Origin: Nipponacmea schrenckii
Taxonomy: Eukaryota > Mollusca > Gastropoda > Lottiidae
Assembly: GCA_030562195.1 (NCBI GenBank)
Contig: JAUJPP010000006.1
Span: 6,448,001 to 6,512,000, forward strand
Length of the DNA: 64,000 bases
Reading direction: 5' to 3'
Part shown: positions 1 through 14,100 of the stretch, piece by piece
How positions within the stretch are numbered: the first letter of the stretch is position 1
Layout: every line of letters begins with the position of its first letter
Translations under genes and position numbers: made by a program
The notes under the pieces: model-generated
What the model was told of the DNA's origin: nothing
What the model saw: only the letters and a program-made list of their open reading frames with translations
The model's database searches: none

Positions 1-971
1 TGTCAGTTTTCTTTGGAAATCCGTTTCTGCAGAAAACAAATTTTAACACTTCCTTTGAACGCGTTAAAATGGCTTTGAAAAATACATCCATCCAAATATT
101 TGTATGATTTTATATCGCTCAATTAAAAGAATAAATCGACCACTCCGTCATATATTAAATAATAATGACTTCAAGTTATTTCCCCTTTTTGTCTGAATTC
201 TCGAAGCCAATTTGGTTTAATTTTCAGTACTGAACGACTCGAGACTACAATGGACTAGTCTCAAAATATTAGTAGTTTTCTCCCTTTAACCCTAACACGG
301 TCGGACGTTGTTGGTTGGATTCGCATTCACTCCTCTAATGGAAATTGAATCCATAGTATTACTCCTTTCTTACTCATTTGTCTTTATATGTATTCCATAG
401 CCATATCATGTGTGACGACTAAAGACAACAAAAATGGAAGTTTAGAATATGCCAAATTAGAGTTTTCTCCCTTCAATGGCAACAAACGCAACGGGTTTGA
501 TTTTGTTTGCGCTTAGACATGAATAAATAATGAATAAAGAGCACATGGTATTACATCCTATAAGTTTGTACTATGAATTTAAAGACTATCAATCACCACC
601 TTTTTGTGTTAAGCGATAAGTTAACAGACTTCAACTCAGTTGTTCAATCAAATATCGAGAAATGCCCATAAACAGACAGATATTATTTTCTTGTTTTTTT
701 TTGTTTTTTGTTTTGCTTTAGTGGTATTCTAAGGATCGATGTTCGAAAATGTAACATATATGCATGCACGCTAGAGCCTTTGTCACTCGGTAAAGTAAAC
801 ATCTGTAAATGAATTGATAAATTGATCAAAACTATTTCTCAGATCAACCCCTAAAGGTAAAACGAGATATTTTTACAGGTAAAAGTCTATGATGAAGCCT
901 ATATTTCACATTACTGATATCAAAACAGACAGTATACAACTGTTTAATAAATAAGTCAAGAAAAACTTCAA

Positions 972-1031
972 GTAAAATGTCGGATTATTGATAAGAATAG
1001 TGTAAAATGTCGGATTATTGATAAGAATAGT
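972..1031. repeat. 30-bp exact tandem duplication
   Basis: GTAAAATGTCGGATTATTG and the following bases to AATAGT occur twice head to tail with a 30-bp period and no differences. Confidence 0.9.
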
Positions 1032-2149
1032 GATATCGGTAACCCGGTTCAATCCTATTTGAAAATTCTTAAATCATTGCACATTCGGCTTCCTATTTCT
1101 AATTCTTGGTTATTGCATTACCAATGTTAAAATTGCTTCGTTTCTATTTATTAACTTGAAGTGTAAATGATAAATGATAATTTTTTTAAAAGGAATGTAT
1201 CATTGTAGAGTCATCTAGGACAAACCATTTTACTAAATCTTATTACCAGAACTACAGGAGTTACATCTTTATTTAGATAAAAACTCATTTATTATTTGTA
1301 AAACATTAGATTAAATTATTTCAAATCTCGTGAGAGATAGCTATGATATATTTCCTGTTACTTTGCTCTGTATTATGGTTTGTTATTTGTCAAGTTGCAC
1401 CATCAAAGACGCAATCTGTGGGAAATTTACACGAAGTAAAATTTATGTATGTTAAATGTGAAATTTGGCCACATAAAATGAAAAATACCAGAAAACATTA
1501 TCACACAAAACAAAATTTCTGTGATATTCCAGATACAGTTTGAGTTTTAAGTACTCAGATATGGGTTTTGATGAAGTTTTATTGCCGTTTTCTACAAAAT
1601 CTAGGGAACTTTTGATGCTACCATTTTGAAATGAATTCCTTATCCTTGGAAATTTTCATGAGCAAGAAACCAATGTTTCTAGACCGCTAAATCCTATTAC
1701 TAGCCAAAACGATCGGATACTCAAAATTACAAATGAGTAGAAAAATACGGGTCAACAAGGTGACATGTTTTCTCCCTTTTTTTTCAAGTGAACTAATTAA
1801 AAAGATAAGCACAAGTGACGCCCGTATTTATCAATATATAAAGATATTTATATCATGCCATAAGGCCTACCTACTGTGTCGAGAAGAGATTTTTAATGAT
1901 TATAAGTAATATGTTGTTAAAGTATTTAATAAAATAGATAACCTAGCATTATTTTTCTGTGGCCAACTTTCACACGAAAATTATTTTATCTTCTGACTTT
2001 GAATTGACCAGAGATATCAATTACTCCACAATGCTAGATATTCAGAATAATCCTAATTAGAATCAATCTATATTCCTGCTTATTTCTAGTGTAAAACTTC
2101 AAAATGCTTTCACATGTATACAGTTAACCTGTGAAAACTGTAAAATTGT

Positions 2150-2245
2150 CTCATTCAGAATTTAATAATACCACAACTATTAGCATTTTATAATATTAAC
2201 AATCAGCATTTTAAAATATCACATTCAGCAATATATAATATCACA
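2150..2245. repeat. Degenerate AT-rich tandem repeat
   Basis: About three to four copies of a unit of roughly 25 bp built on CAGCATTTTATAATATCACA-like words. Confidence 0.5.
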
Positions 2246-5200
2246 CATTTAACTTATCATTCCTTCTGATAAATATTGTTTACACGACAAAATGGTCCTT
2301 ATTAGGCCAATTGGAATTTAAAGTCTAAAAAATTGGGTACACACTAGCAACTAGCATCTGACTTCTACTGGTAGGCACGATACGTATTAACGATGGCATC
2401 CTTGTTACAACTTGGAATCTTAGTCACGCAAGTAGATATCTTGATGCGCCAATTTGATTTCAGCAGATTACACAATTTCTCACTCTTAATAAAATGCAAA
2501 ATCTACAAATGCTCAAATATTTAACCTTCCACTTAAATACATATTTCTATCCCATTCCCATTGTAATGGAACCTACGATTATCACCGATACTTGAGTTTC
2601 TTTGTCAACATTTAACGAGTTAAGAATCCAAAGCTGGAACAAATTCATCCTCAAGCCATGCGTTTTATTTAGCCATAAATGTTTCATGCTTTTGTTGCAC
2701 GTAGTTTTGTATGAAATATAGATAGCACAGAATACTGCACTGACTCAACTGCTGTAGACAAGTTATAAATTAAAGACAAAGTGTTGAGTAGAGGTAAGCT
2801 AATCATGTCAATCAAATATTAACATGATATCAACATGTGTTCTAAAACTGTTTTAATGATAAGTTCCTGATAATATTTTACCAGTCATAAATCATCTTCT
2901 TGAAAACAACATGAAATGATAAAACTAAAATAAAAACATTTTAATACAGAGTAAGAATGGTATGATTTGTAACGTGATTTATGATGGTCGTTGAAACGTA
3001 TATTTAAAATAATCTTTGGTGGTAATACATTATAACTCATATAATCATATCATCAACTTCTAAAAAACTGCAAAGGTTTCGTTATTCGTTCTCAAGGAGA
3101 TCTAGAAATTTCTATCTAAGAGCACCATTCGAGTTCCTTCAAAATGATAAAATCGAGCACTACTCATTGGAATAGCTACTGCAATGAAAAGTTTCTTCAG
3201 AATTTGGTCAAGCTTCATTTAGTGCAGTTAGGTTGGAAAGAGAGTGCAGAATAATCTGATAATAAAATTGTTGAATTACTTCCCTTCAATAACATTTTCC
3301 ATTCAGAAATATCCCGAGGTAATTGTATTCCCCGTCCTAGTCACTATTGCAAATCCTTCTTCGATTATTTTGTTTACCTTTGTGGCATGAAATAATTTTT
3401 AATCTTCAAATTTCGTAACTTGCCAGATGTTTACTTTTCGATGTTTATTGCTTTGAATAAGCCTACAACCAATTTTTTGCCACGAAAGATAAGTGGTGAT
3501 AAATTTGCACAATCGGGAAACTATTTTCTTGGCAAATGAGCACAAAAGAAATTGGATCTTGAATATTTCGTTTATATTAAAAAGATCTCAATGTATCGTG
3601 TCAGTTTTTAATGCATCAGTTGGGGTTGTTCAGACAATTAAAATCTTTAGAAGCTTCAAAAGTGTTACGTCATTAAAGACGAGGTAATCAAAGCATTTCC
3701 AACTGTATTTATTTTCATTTCAGTTATTTTGTTGGTACTTGTTATTTGGACATTTAATTCGAATGGTAATTTGTACTTTCATTCAGGTAATATGTTGGAA
3801 AATTGGAGATAATTACATTATAAGTGAAGACATATCAAACATAAACCGATCTTAAGCAAGGTTGGGGCAACTAAAGATAAAAAAAAACAAAGGGATTGCC
3901 CTGAATTCCGATTCTTATAAATTTGCTTTGGAGGACTTTTGTGGAATGTACAATTGTCGGTGTAGTATTGCCTTTAACAACATTTTTTCTTTCTTATTGG
4001 TAACAGGGTTAACAGTATTCACATTCGTTTGTTTTAAATGTGGTCACAATTTATCAAGAAGAATATAGTACTGAAACAAATAAAAAATTCTTCTATAGGA
4101 AGGTTATAGATCTTATGATAAGAAAATTAAACGTCGATGTTCTTGACAATCCAGTCTGCCCATCAGTCCATGTTAAAAAAGTACTACACTCCACTTGTAT
4201 TTTGGTGTTTTGCTACTTGTAAGAATTTCTAGCACGTGTTTCATATGAAATAATGTGAATAAGACGAAGGGAATGTTTCAAATGGAAGGAAACGTGCTAA
4301 AAGAAGAAGAACAAGACTTGACATTGATAGAAACAAAATGGAGAAATTAAAATCTTGTTTCTGAAGAAGAAGTTGAAGGAAGAAGTTGGCACGTTCTAAT
4401 TTAACAAGTTGTTAAGTCGGTAGGAATCTTGTTCCGACTTTTATCATCCAACTACACGATTTAAATCATTGTTACAATCAAATGTAAACAAACAGAACAG
4501 TTGAACATTGTTAACTACAACTAACACAATTTCTTCCTCTGGAAATTTCTACATTTTACATGGTCTAGGAGGCAGAAAACATGGTAGAGGTGTCTATATT
4601 CTTGTATTTTTTCTCTACTTACACATCTTCTAAAATACTTTGTATTCCATCAAAAGCAAATAAAAAGTTCAAATTTCCAAGAGAATTGAAATTTGAAAAT
4701 ACCTATATGTGATTTATGCAATTGGCATTCTTCTTTAGATTAAACCCAACCATTGTCAACAAACATTGGAACCAATTGAATTGTCTTAAAAAAGCAAAAG
4801 GTGCAGACGTTGTTTCAGATTGCCCAAAGTATATAAAACCTCGATTGACAGCAGATAACACCCTAAAAGACTCTTTTTTTCAGATTGTTTTCAACTACAA
4901 TTAAAAGATCCTTTTATCTTAAAACAGGAGTCGTTTGATGGTTACAGTCATTAATCATATAACTACCTTGTCATTCTAGACAATGATATATTTCAGGTTA
5001 TCCAGTACAACACAAAATAAAAATAATGTTTTCTTCAAAAAAATCAAAGTCATTTATTTCAAAGAAATATGGACAGGATCACAATTAGAAACAGCTACGT
5101 TATGCATCCAAGCATAAAGAAATCACTCAATTAGTTTCACCTTGAGTAAATATATGGAAATACCATGGAATTATGTTTGGCATACCATAAATTTAACTTG

Positions 5201-5349
5201 GGATGATAAATTTGTTGTTTGTGGTTAAGAAATACAAATTATTTAGCTTGTTTCTTGATTTCGTCAATTTATGTTTTTTATTAAAGCTGACTCGAAACAT
5301 ACTATTCTGTATTGGCACAGGAAGACTAACCACTCTCATTTCAATCAAT

Positions 5350-5710
5350 GGAGCCCTGGTGGCTCAGTTAGTAAGACACTTGGTCGCTAAGCTAAGGGTA
5401 CAGGGTTCAATCACGGCAAAAGTCTACATGAACTTTCGGATTTTTCAGTCCGGTTTCCCCTTGTCAGTGATGCAGGTCGGGGGGGGGGGGGGGTGAATGT
5501 CGTTCGAATGGGACAATAAATCGAGGCCCCGTGTGCTACAAACTGTGCACGTTACAGGGCCATCGACAGTTAAAAATCGCATACAGAGTAGGCTAAAGCC
5601 GCTCTCATGGCAAAACTTCCCTCATTGCACAATGCATGGCGTTGCTCGACTTCATAAGCCTATAAGGTGCAGAAGAGTAGGACGTGAAGTTCCATTCATT
5701 TCATTTTAGC
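5350..5710 (+). mobile_element. tRNA-derived SINE
   Basis: The head resembles a tRNA: an A-box-like TGGCTCAGTTAG at 5360-5371 and a B-box-like GGTTCAATCAC at 5404-5414, at pol III spacing. It is not an intact tRNA, since no cloverleaf or acceptor stem closes. Downstream, GTCGTTCGAATGGGACAATA and CGAGGCCCCGTGTGCTAC resemble the conserved central part of SINEs I recall from molluscs. A 15-G run (5479-5493) interrupts it. The 3' border is uncertain. The two open frames across it are by-products. Confidence 0.65.
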
Positions 5711-6260
5711 ATTTTGCCATTTTGTCAAACAAAATAGCGTAATACCATGTTCCAAACTGTTCACTAAGACAAAAATCTATTCTATGAAAACCTTACATAT
5801 ATGAGAAGAAAGAAATGAAGACATTCGTGAAATGTCCTGGCCCTTATATGAATTTCTTTTTTCAATTAAAATATTTATCATGCAGTTTTAATTATGCAAT
5901 ATCCTGGTGATTATTTTGGTATATATACAAACTGAACAAATGCATCTTGATAGAATACCAACTAATATATTTAAACCAATTGAAACAATGTGCTTTGTAA
6001 TCTAACTGCAGCCCACTATATCTTATTTATAATAATATGTATGATATTCATGAATGATGGATTGTATGTGTCCCTAGTGCACAATGCAGGTGTTGAAGGA
6101 ATAGAGTCCTCTATAACTGTACGCATGGCTATCCGAGAAGCTAAAACTGATCTGAGACAAATCTCATGATTAAAATTATCAAAATAAAAGAACGTACTTT
6201 ATATATATAATTCACGATAAAGGAAATGCATTTACAAGTTAGCAGCCGTTTTTCCTCATA
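5711..6260. other. Gene-free region
   Basis: AT-rich unique-looking sequence between the SINE and the MITE-like element. Nothing recognised. Confidence 0.5.
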
Positions 6261-6646
6261 CCGTGTTTCCACTTGGCCAAAAAGCCGGCTTTAAGCTAGC
6301 TTTTCTGTTTCCATGTGTTAAATTGCCGAACTAACGGTTCGGGAACCGAAAACCCCCCTTTTTGCGTTCGGCAATTTATTGGGGCCAAATGAAAGCTAGC
6401 TTTAAAGCCGGCTTTTTAAACAAGTGGAAACACAAAAAGCCGGCTTTTTCTCGTTCGGCAATAGAGAAGTACTAGTTTTACGGTCGCACGCGGAACATTT
6501 GTAGTCTTGTACATCGCGAACTGTCAAAAATGTGCCGCTTTTTTGATCGAGACTAAAGTAGTTCGGGAACAAGATAAACTAAGTGTAAACACAGTGTGTT
6601 CGGCAATAAAGCTAGCTTTACCTCACAATTCGAAGTGGAAACGCGG
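6261..6646. mobile_element. MITE-like element with 14-bp terminal inverted repeats
   Basis: The ends are inverted: CCGTGTTTCCACTT at 6261-6274 and AAGTGGAAACGCGG at 6633-6646 (13 of 14 match). The inside is full of palindromes: AAAGCCGGCTTT and AAAGCTAGCTTT types near 6280-6304, 6391-6417, 6434-6450 and 6608. GTTCGGCAAT is repeated at 6366, 6453 and 6598, and inverted at 6322-6331. A second internal terminus-like AAGTGGAAACAC lies near 6422. No coding capacity and no clear target-site duplication. Confidence 0.65.
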
Positions 6647-6660
6647 TTGGGGCTGAGAAC

Positions 6661-8112
6661 GGTCCTGTGTGTTATCATATGTCCCCTAATTTTGACTCTT
6701 GATCCTTGTAGGGGACCCCTAGAAGATTGAAAAAAAACTTGGGTAGACATTCCAGATCTGGGGCATAAGGGTGTAATTCAAGATGGCGTCCAAGATAGCT
6801 GTCGCATCATTATTGTTGGTATAACTCCATGTGGAATTGTCCTAGATTTATAAATTTGGTGTCGAGGAATCCATTTAAATCATTTCCGGGGGTGAAAAAA
6901 TTATAGGATAATGGTGAAATCCAAAATGTCTGCTAATATGGCCCCGCGCCCTCCCATCTTGCCTGTAAGGTTCAGAATTTTGCTAGGAGAATAAATTTGG
7001 TGTCTTTATATGGGTTTTAGGGGTGAAGGATTTCATTCAAACAAATCAACTTGCACAAAAAACAATAGATCATTGTTAATTGCAGTACAGAGGCTCTCAT
7101 TGATCGGGTAATTCTGGGTAAGACGGAGTGCCTGAGAAGTTGACTTTGGTGTCTAGTCACATTTTATTTGTAACAGATCAACTAATATTTAAGTTTTTTA
7201 AAGTTATGCATATTGCAGATGGTGCTGACCTCACTTAGGTAACAAGGTAACCATAATTGGTGTCACTGCTGTAATCCTTTCATGAAAAACACCACGGTAG
7301 AAATGCACACGGTTATCTGATGGCGTTGATTTGGGCCTTCATACCAATGAGTGAATAGTCACACAACCAACAAATTCGGCACTTGAATTGACCCGTTTGC
7401 AATGGTAGGTAGTTATTATATCTATATGCTTTAAAGACCTAAAATATCACAGATCATAACCTTAGATCAGTGTGTATACCCCATGTGTACATGGCTATAA
7501 TACTGTAATTGACCAGGTTTTTAGGACGTCCAGACTGACAGTAGCCTAGAAAAAGCCCCAATGTTGTACCCGTCATTTAGCTTCGTATAACTTCAACCTC
7601 GATACCTCTCATTTTTATGCATCAAATGAAGTGGAAGGAATTTCACTGAAGAGGCACCGCTCAGTATTCGCTGCAATGCAATTAACAATGATCTATTGTT
7701 TTTTATGCAAATTGATTGGTCTGAGTGAAGTCCTTGACCCCTAAAACCCACATAAAGACACCAAATTTATTCTCCTAGCAAAATTCTGAACCTGACAGGC
7801 GAGATGGAAGGGCGCGGCGGCCATATTGGCAGCAATTTTGGATTTCACCATTATCCTATATTTTTTTCATCCCTGGAAAGGATTCCTCGACCCCAAAAAC
7901 CTAGGGAAAGACACCAAATTTATTACTCCAGGACAATTCCTTATGGAATTATACCAAGAGTAATGATGCGATAGCCATCTTGGACGCCATCTTGAATTAC
8001 ACCCTTATGCCCCACATCTGGAATGTCTACCCACGTTTTTTTCAATCTCCTAAAGGTCCCCTACAAGGATCAAGAGTCAAAATTACGGGACATATGATTG
8101 CACACAGGACCC
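6661..8112. mobile_element. Foldback element with about 440-bp diverged inverted arms
   Basis: The left arm (about 6661-7090) is the reverse complement of the right arm (about 7671-8112), roughly 85-90% alike by eye. Shared landmarks, in left-arm orientation: GGTCCTGTGTG at the outer end, ATTTTGACTCTTGATCCTTG, GGGGCATAAGGGTGTAATTC, CAAGATGGCGTCCAAGAT, GGATAATGGTGAAATCC, AACAATAGATCATTG at the inner end. The left arm lacks about 20 bp present in the right. The 580-bp middle has no ORF. The superfamily is not recognisable and no target duplication is clear, perhaps because the left end abuts the MITE-like element. Confidence 0.75.
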
Positions 8113-11100
8113 CCCTCCACCCCGGACTATCAATTGTGTTGCTATAATTGTATATTAACATAAGTTTTTATTACATAAATAACCAACACAATGCATCCAT
8201 GTGATCAATTTTACCAAACAAGAACAGATTCTTGCTGTATGTAAACAAGCATAATCATTCGAACTGTTTACAATATCTCTCAAGATTTAATTAAAATGCA
8301 ACCTTCTTGCTTTCGAGTCACTGCCTAAAACGTATCTTCGACATTCAAACTCGACTAAATTCAATCAAATCCGATTTGTGAATGGTCAAAAGTGAAACTG
8401 GAATTTGTACCCACATTATAGTGCTGGCGTATATACAAAACTTTTAGGTAAGCAATTTTCAAAATAGCCTTAATTAGATTCACGTTTATATTAAAAAATA
8501 AACGTAAAAAAATGTACATAGATCATTGTATAATAACATTATTAGCGTTAAAGTTGGAAGTGATAAATATTAAACGTCAAGTCATATTATCATATTTCAT
8601 TCAAACTCCCGCATTCTGGGCTTTTCTTTACGCAGCCAACATGATATGTATATAGTTCTCGTTTTTTATGAATACTAACACTAGTTTTATTATTATATTG
8701 ATCACTACTAACCAAGGGGAATCAGACCAAATGACTTCACCCTCATGGTATAATATATCTATATCTTTTGGACTGTTGTAATTAGAAGAATATATGATTT
8801 TATTTTTTTTACTTTCTACTACTATCAAAACAGAAATCTGTTACTCACATCATCTTTTGTCTTCATTGAATTGCATAAATTATTAGCTATGAAAAAAATA
8901 CATAATTTTTGCTTTATTGTCCAACATCTTGATCGATTTAATTTACAATTCGCACCTATTGACCCCTATCTAGAATAAAAGATTGTGAACAATACCCCAT
9001 GGTAAGCAGTTGGAAATGAAAAATTGTTCCCTTATGTTGTACAAAAACTGAATTTTCACATAATGCCCCTTTTAAAAGTACACACAATCATTCGCCCTAT
9101 TACAACCTTTGTTCGGTTGAAATTTTAATAAAACCTAAGCAATATTTCAGTAACACTCGGTAAAATTATATTATTAAAAGCGTGTGTGTATATTATTAGA
9201 TATTTGAAAACATAAAGCTTACAATATTCAGAATGAATTACGGATTAAGCTATAAAATATTGAAATAAAATTAATCAAAAATCATCAGGTGTGCTTTTCT
9301 ATTGTTACTCTATTATTTGTTAGTTCATAATTATCTACAAATAATAACACACTACATTGATCTATCTATGAGTTTGTTGATAGTAAAGATTATCCCAACT
9401 GGTAGAAACTTCCTTGGCTTTATAAAAATCACCCAGACCATTGTCAATACGAAAACTGCTTGACGTCTAAAAACTGTCCAAATCATGCATTATAGATTGG
9501 TATACAGCTTTACGGTTTACAAAAAGAAAATCAGATTCGGTTAGTTAAAACCATGATCAGTAGGAACTTCAAGCAATGTTTTCTATTATAAATCTAAAAA
9601 GGTTAAAGTTTTAAGTTATCCTTCTTAGTAATGTGGCATGCTCCCCGAAAAACCTCGCGATCCAAAACAACGATGAATGCTGACTCAAATCAGCCAGTTG
9701 AATATGTAAGATGATCTTTAATCATGGTTGTAATGCCGAAATCTCTAAACGATATTGTTTTTTACACTAAAGTTATATTTCTTAACCACCATTAAGTACA
9801 TTGTCTTTAACAATATGGTAGCGCCTTCAGATAATATTTAGTGAAGTGTTCTGTCAATGATTGATAATAAACAATCTGACAACATGTTTAAATTTTAAAT
9901 AAGGCATGTTAAACAACACAAACTGTGTCTTATCATGTAGCATCATCATCATAACTATCGCAGCTGACCACAAGAGCTTTGTTAGGCAGACGAAAAAGCA
10001 CAAGGGCGATAACTTTTCGAGTGCCTGATTACAGCGCAGGTGGCGTTGTTTAAAAGACATATAAATAATTTTACATCAACGTGTGGCAGTTCCGGGGAAC
10101 GTGAGATAAGCCATCATGTTATGGATGTAATATGGCAGTGGTGATAAAGGACAAACTTATCGATGTAAATGATGCATACAACAACAAATTACATGCATTT
10201 TACAATAATTGTTATGGTAGCTATATCTGACAAGAATCCAATTCTAGCAGCATCGAAGTTAACATGGAAAAGACCTATGTAAGAAATAAATGATTAGATC
10301 GATTTTGTAAAGATCTTAGAACCTTTGTTCCAGCCGTCATAAAGACCACCAAAATATAGTTGCTTACCAACAAATTTGGCCATATCAATGCATTTTGTTT
10401 ACCAATCATTTAATTTAAGAAAGAATAACATGAAACAAGTTTCTTGCAGAGAGGAAGTCAAGGAAGTCGAGTACATCTGGAATCTGAGCCTGATTTTACT
10501 GAATATACTCAGCTCTTGTCTCGTGGTTCTCCAATCTGGCCTATTTTGACACCTTTCATGTCGTTCCATGAATTACAGAATCGATGTATGACATTAAAAG
10601 TATGTTACAATGAATATGGTTGTCAACAGGTATTACCTGTATCATGTAACTGGTTGACCACAGTTTATCCATGGCATTGCCGGGCTCAAGTCAAGTCCAA
10701 TTTATTTTTATGGATTCCAAGATTTTTAATTCAATTACATAGTTGAATAAAGAGCGGACATGGTAAGAATTTATTTGATATGATTTTCTTCAAAAATTCA
10801 CAAGAAATATGAAATATTTTATTATCAATAATACCTACATCCGGGTTATCTCCAAAGATAAAGAAATTGGTTCAATTATATAGAATTTGGTAAAACTTTG
10901 ATAATATTTTCAATATATTTTATCACTAAAATCAGTAGATGTCTGGGTAATATACTTGATAACCCCACTATAGATTGTTTCAACGTATAAATTAGATCGA
11001 GAGGGTTGAAAAATCAGAAAGTTCATCCTTTGCTGGTATTTGAACCTTGAACCGCAAGAGTCATTGCTGCTCCCATTGACTAACTCAAAAGGGATATAGT

Positions 11101-14100
11101 ACGCGAGGTCAGACAATTAAAATTGAATTTATTTCATTCATTTCAAAGATGATTTAGATGAGGGTGTTCAAATTCTCGTATCTTATACGACTCTTTGCAT
11201 TATATCAACGGCGTCTTTATACACAGAGCACAAAACGCCCTCCGAAAACTAACTCTCGTAATAAACGCCCTCGACTAAACAGAAGCACGTGCAAGTGATA
11301 TAGATGTTAGAGGTTCGTGAACACATCAGTCACGCAACTTTTGTCTCCTTGAGTAATCATCGTCTAAAACTTCACAGAATTTAAATCAGGTAGTTATCGA
11401 TAATCTATGTAGCCAAAGGGCGATAACTAGTTGAATATCAGGTCAATTGATAACATTTTTTTTTATCTCAAACTGGTCGAAGCACGTGTTAATAATTATT
11501 GGGTCAAAGGTAATGATAATTAGATAGACGATATGAACTCTCTTTAACTAATAGTAAAACATTTACTATTGTCACAAATACTACTTTATTCTAGAAAGTT
11601 AATAGTCAGTACTGTCATTTAGTGCAACACCAAATAATACTGTCCAAATCGGCCATATATAATAGATCTGAAAGAGTTTATATTATCAACACAATCAAAG
11701 TATGTCTTATGATTAATCACCCCCAAAAAAGAAGAAGAACTACCAGACACAAACTACGAAGACGGAGTTCGATCCCTTTTATTGAAAACTAATTGATAAG
11801 TTTCTGTATAGATTTAGAATGTCTCGCTGTAGTTGATCATACAAAAGACATTTAAATAGATCATTGCTCTTATTTCAGTATTATCTGAAAATACGGTAAC
11901 ATGTTCCCTTTATTAAGAATGGGAGATAGAGAGGTTTTATGGTGCGCTTGGGATGATATGGCAATGGAATGGAGAAGTTTGTGCCATATTCTATTTCCTT
12001 TTACATAAACACTAACCTATTCATTAACAATATATTTGACTCCAGGATAAGATGTGTATCTTATCTAATGACTGGAAGTGTCACTGGAAGAAAAATAAAA
12101 CCGTTAGTTATAGTTATAGTCCTATAATATATATCATTAGAAAATTGACATTTAATGAAGAAAGCTGGACAGAGGATCCAAGACGATTAAGAACTGATTC
12201 ATAAATTCACATATATTTTATCGGTAGGACGAAGCACTTCCTTACATGCATTTAAATTTAAAAAAAAAGTTACTACCCGTCGATTCGTAGCCCTTGTCAT
12301 AAAAAAAAATTATCTTTTGATATCGCTTTAATATCAAACATTGTCAACGTCAATGTACATCATTTTGCGTTTTAAATGTTTTGCTCAGCTTGATTGATTC
12401 GGAATTAAAATAATCAAATGATTATGCTCTGACACATTTCACTTGACATTTGTTGAAGTCATAATGAAGCAGAACAAATCATTATTTGTTAACGACTGAA
12501 GAAAGCTAACGATGATCTCGTCAAATTGTTATTCGGTTCGCTTAATCCATCTGTTTCATTAGTATCTAGAAAGACATTAAAACAATATTTACCATTCTAA
12601 TTAACTCTTAAATATATTTTCATTGTAATCGATCATTTGGAATCTCGTCAAAGATCTTTAATCTCTGCGATAAATTCTCAACCATCAGTAGAAATCCTTT
12701 ACTTAAACTAGCATCTTCATTGCATCGCAACGAATCCTTTTCCGACATTTTGATTCATATCTAGATTACCGGATATCATCTCATAAAATATCGTCTCTTG
12801 CGAGATTTTTATGGTAATTACTGCAAATCAATCCGAGGGTAAATCTGGCAGTGATTATAGAAATAAAATGGTGAATCAGTTCTAAATATTTATAAAGCTT
12901 ATTGTAAATTTAAGATGCTTTGACTGGAATTAATAGTAGATGATCTTACACCAGATTCCAGGTAACTGCTATTGAGGACTTCAGGTAATAGCTGTGTGGG
13001 TTGTATCAGGACCAATCACATGGTTCGGTACTGTAGATATGGTAGTTTTTCAGAATTGATCGGAGCGAATAACATGGTGGTTGGTGTGAATTACTTTGAT
13101 TTATTGGAATGAATTATTGTGGTTAAATACCTATGTTGCTTCACTGTTACTAAAAAAACCATAAGATTGAAAGAGTAAAAGACAGGCATTTATGTCATTA
13201 TAAACATATTATATAGGTCCATATATGAAGTAGTGTTTTGTCGAGTGTCATTCACTGATCAATGATACTTAATTTTTGTCAAACAAATGGTTAGGTCACT
13301 GTCAATTGTATACAACATGTATGATAATGATAACATAGAAATAGTGGTTATCTTCTTTGGTTCACAAAGACGTTTTAATGATAACAGCAAATATCAATTT
13401 TCACATCTTTCAAAGAAACATCAACCAATGAAAAAATAAATTTACTAGATAGTGTTCTTTGTCATATACACTTAGTCTTTCATAACCAAGAAGTGAAGTT
13501 ATAGGGATGCTCAAGCACGAATGTTGAAACTTGATTAACATAAAGTTTCCAATCAACAGTGTGATGTATTTTGGGAAATCTTATTCTTCACCCATTAGTG
13601 TTTAAAATGTCACTTTAAGTAACATTTAATAAATGATTAAAATTGCCTTTATCATGTTATATTTAATGCTTTAACATCAATGCCATACAGACCAGAACGT
13701 GTATTATGTGTACATGTTAAATGAAATATTTAAAGAGATGAAAGACGTAGAGTAAGGTCCTACTATTAATCAACTTTATGAATTATAGACGTATACAGAC
13801 TATGTACCTTCATAAAAACATATGTTCTATATGCTGTATCGGTCTCTGGGAAAGGATTGAAGATTTGTAATACATTCTTGTTAACATTCGTTGATTTGTT
13901 CTCACTGGTTACAGTAAGGCAATAATGATGTATTTCCATGTTTGCTCTTGTCCTGTTTTAATTAGCTTGATTGAAACTAATTAATAATTATTTTGAAATG
14001 TTGTCCCAGACTCAACTGTAACTGTGGCAAGGGATGCTAATGCAAAATACAAAAGAGGAATAGAAATCTTTTAAGAACCTTTATACCTTCCATAAACACC

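Larger units (their letters stand above)
1..5349. other. Gene-free region
   Basis: AT-rich, no credible coding exon. The open frames of 60-70 codons have no family resemblance or codon regularity. It holds a short exact duplication at 972-1031 and a degenerate repeat at 2150-2245. Confidence 0.6.

Noticed and set aside
5350..5422. Possible tRNA gene
   Set aside because: A- and B-box-like words are present but the arms do not form a cloverleaf and a SINE body follows.
5479..5493. G15 run as a functional quadruplex
   Set aside because: It interrupts a SINE and is most simply a slippage product or sequencing artefact.
10444..10746. 100-codon frame after an acceptor-like TTTCTTGCAG
   Set aside because: No recognisable domain, no matching donor or neighbouring exon, and no start ATG; a chance frame is more likely.
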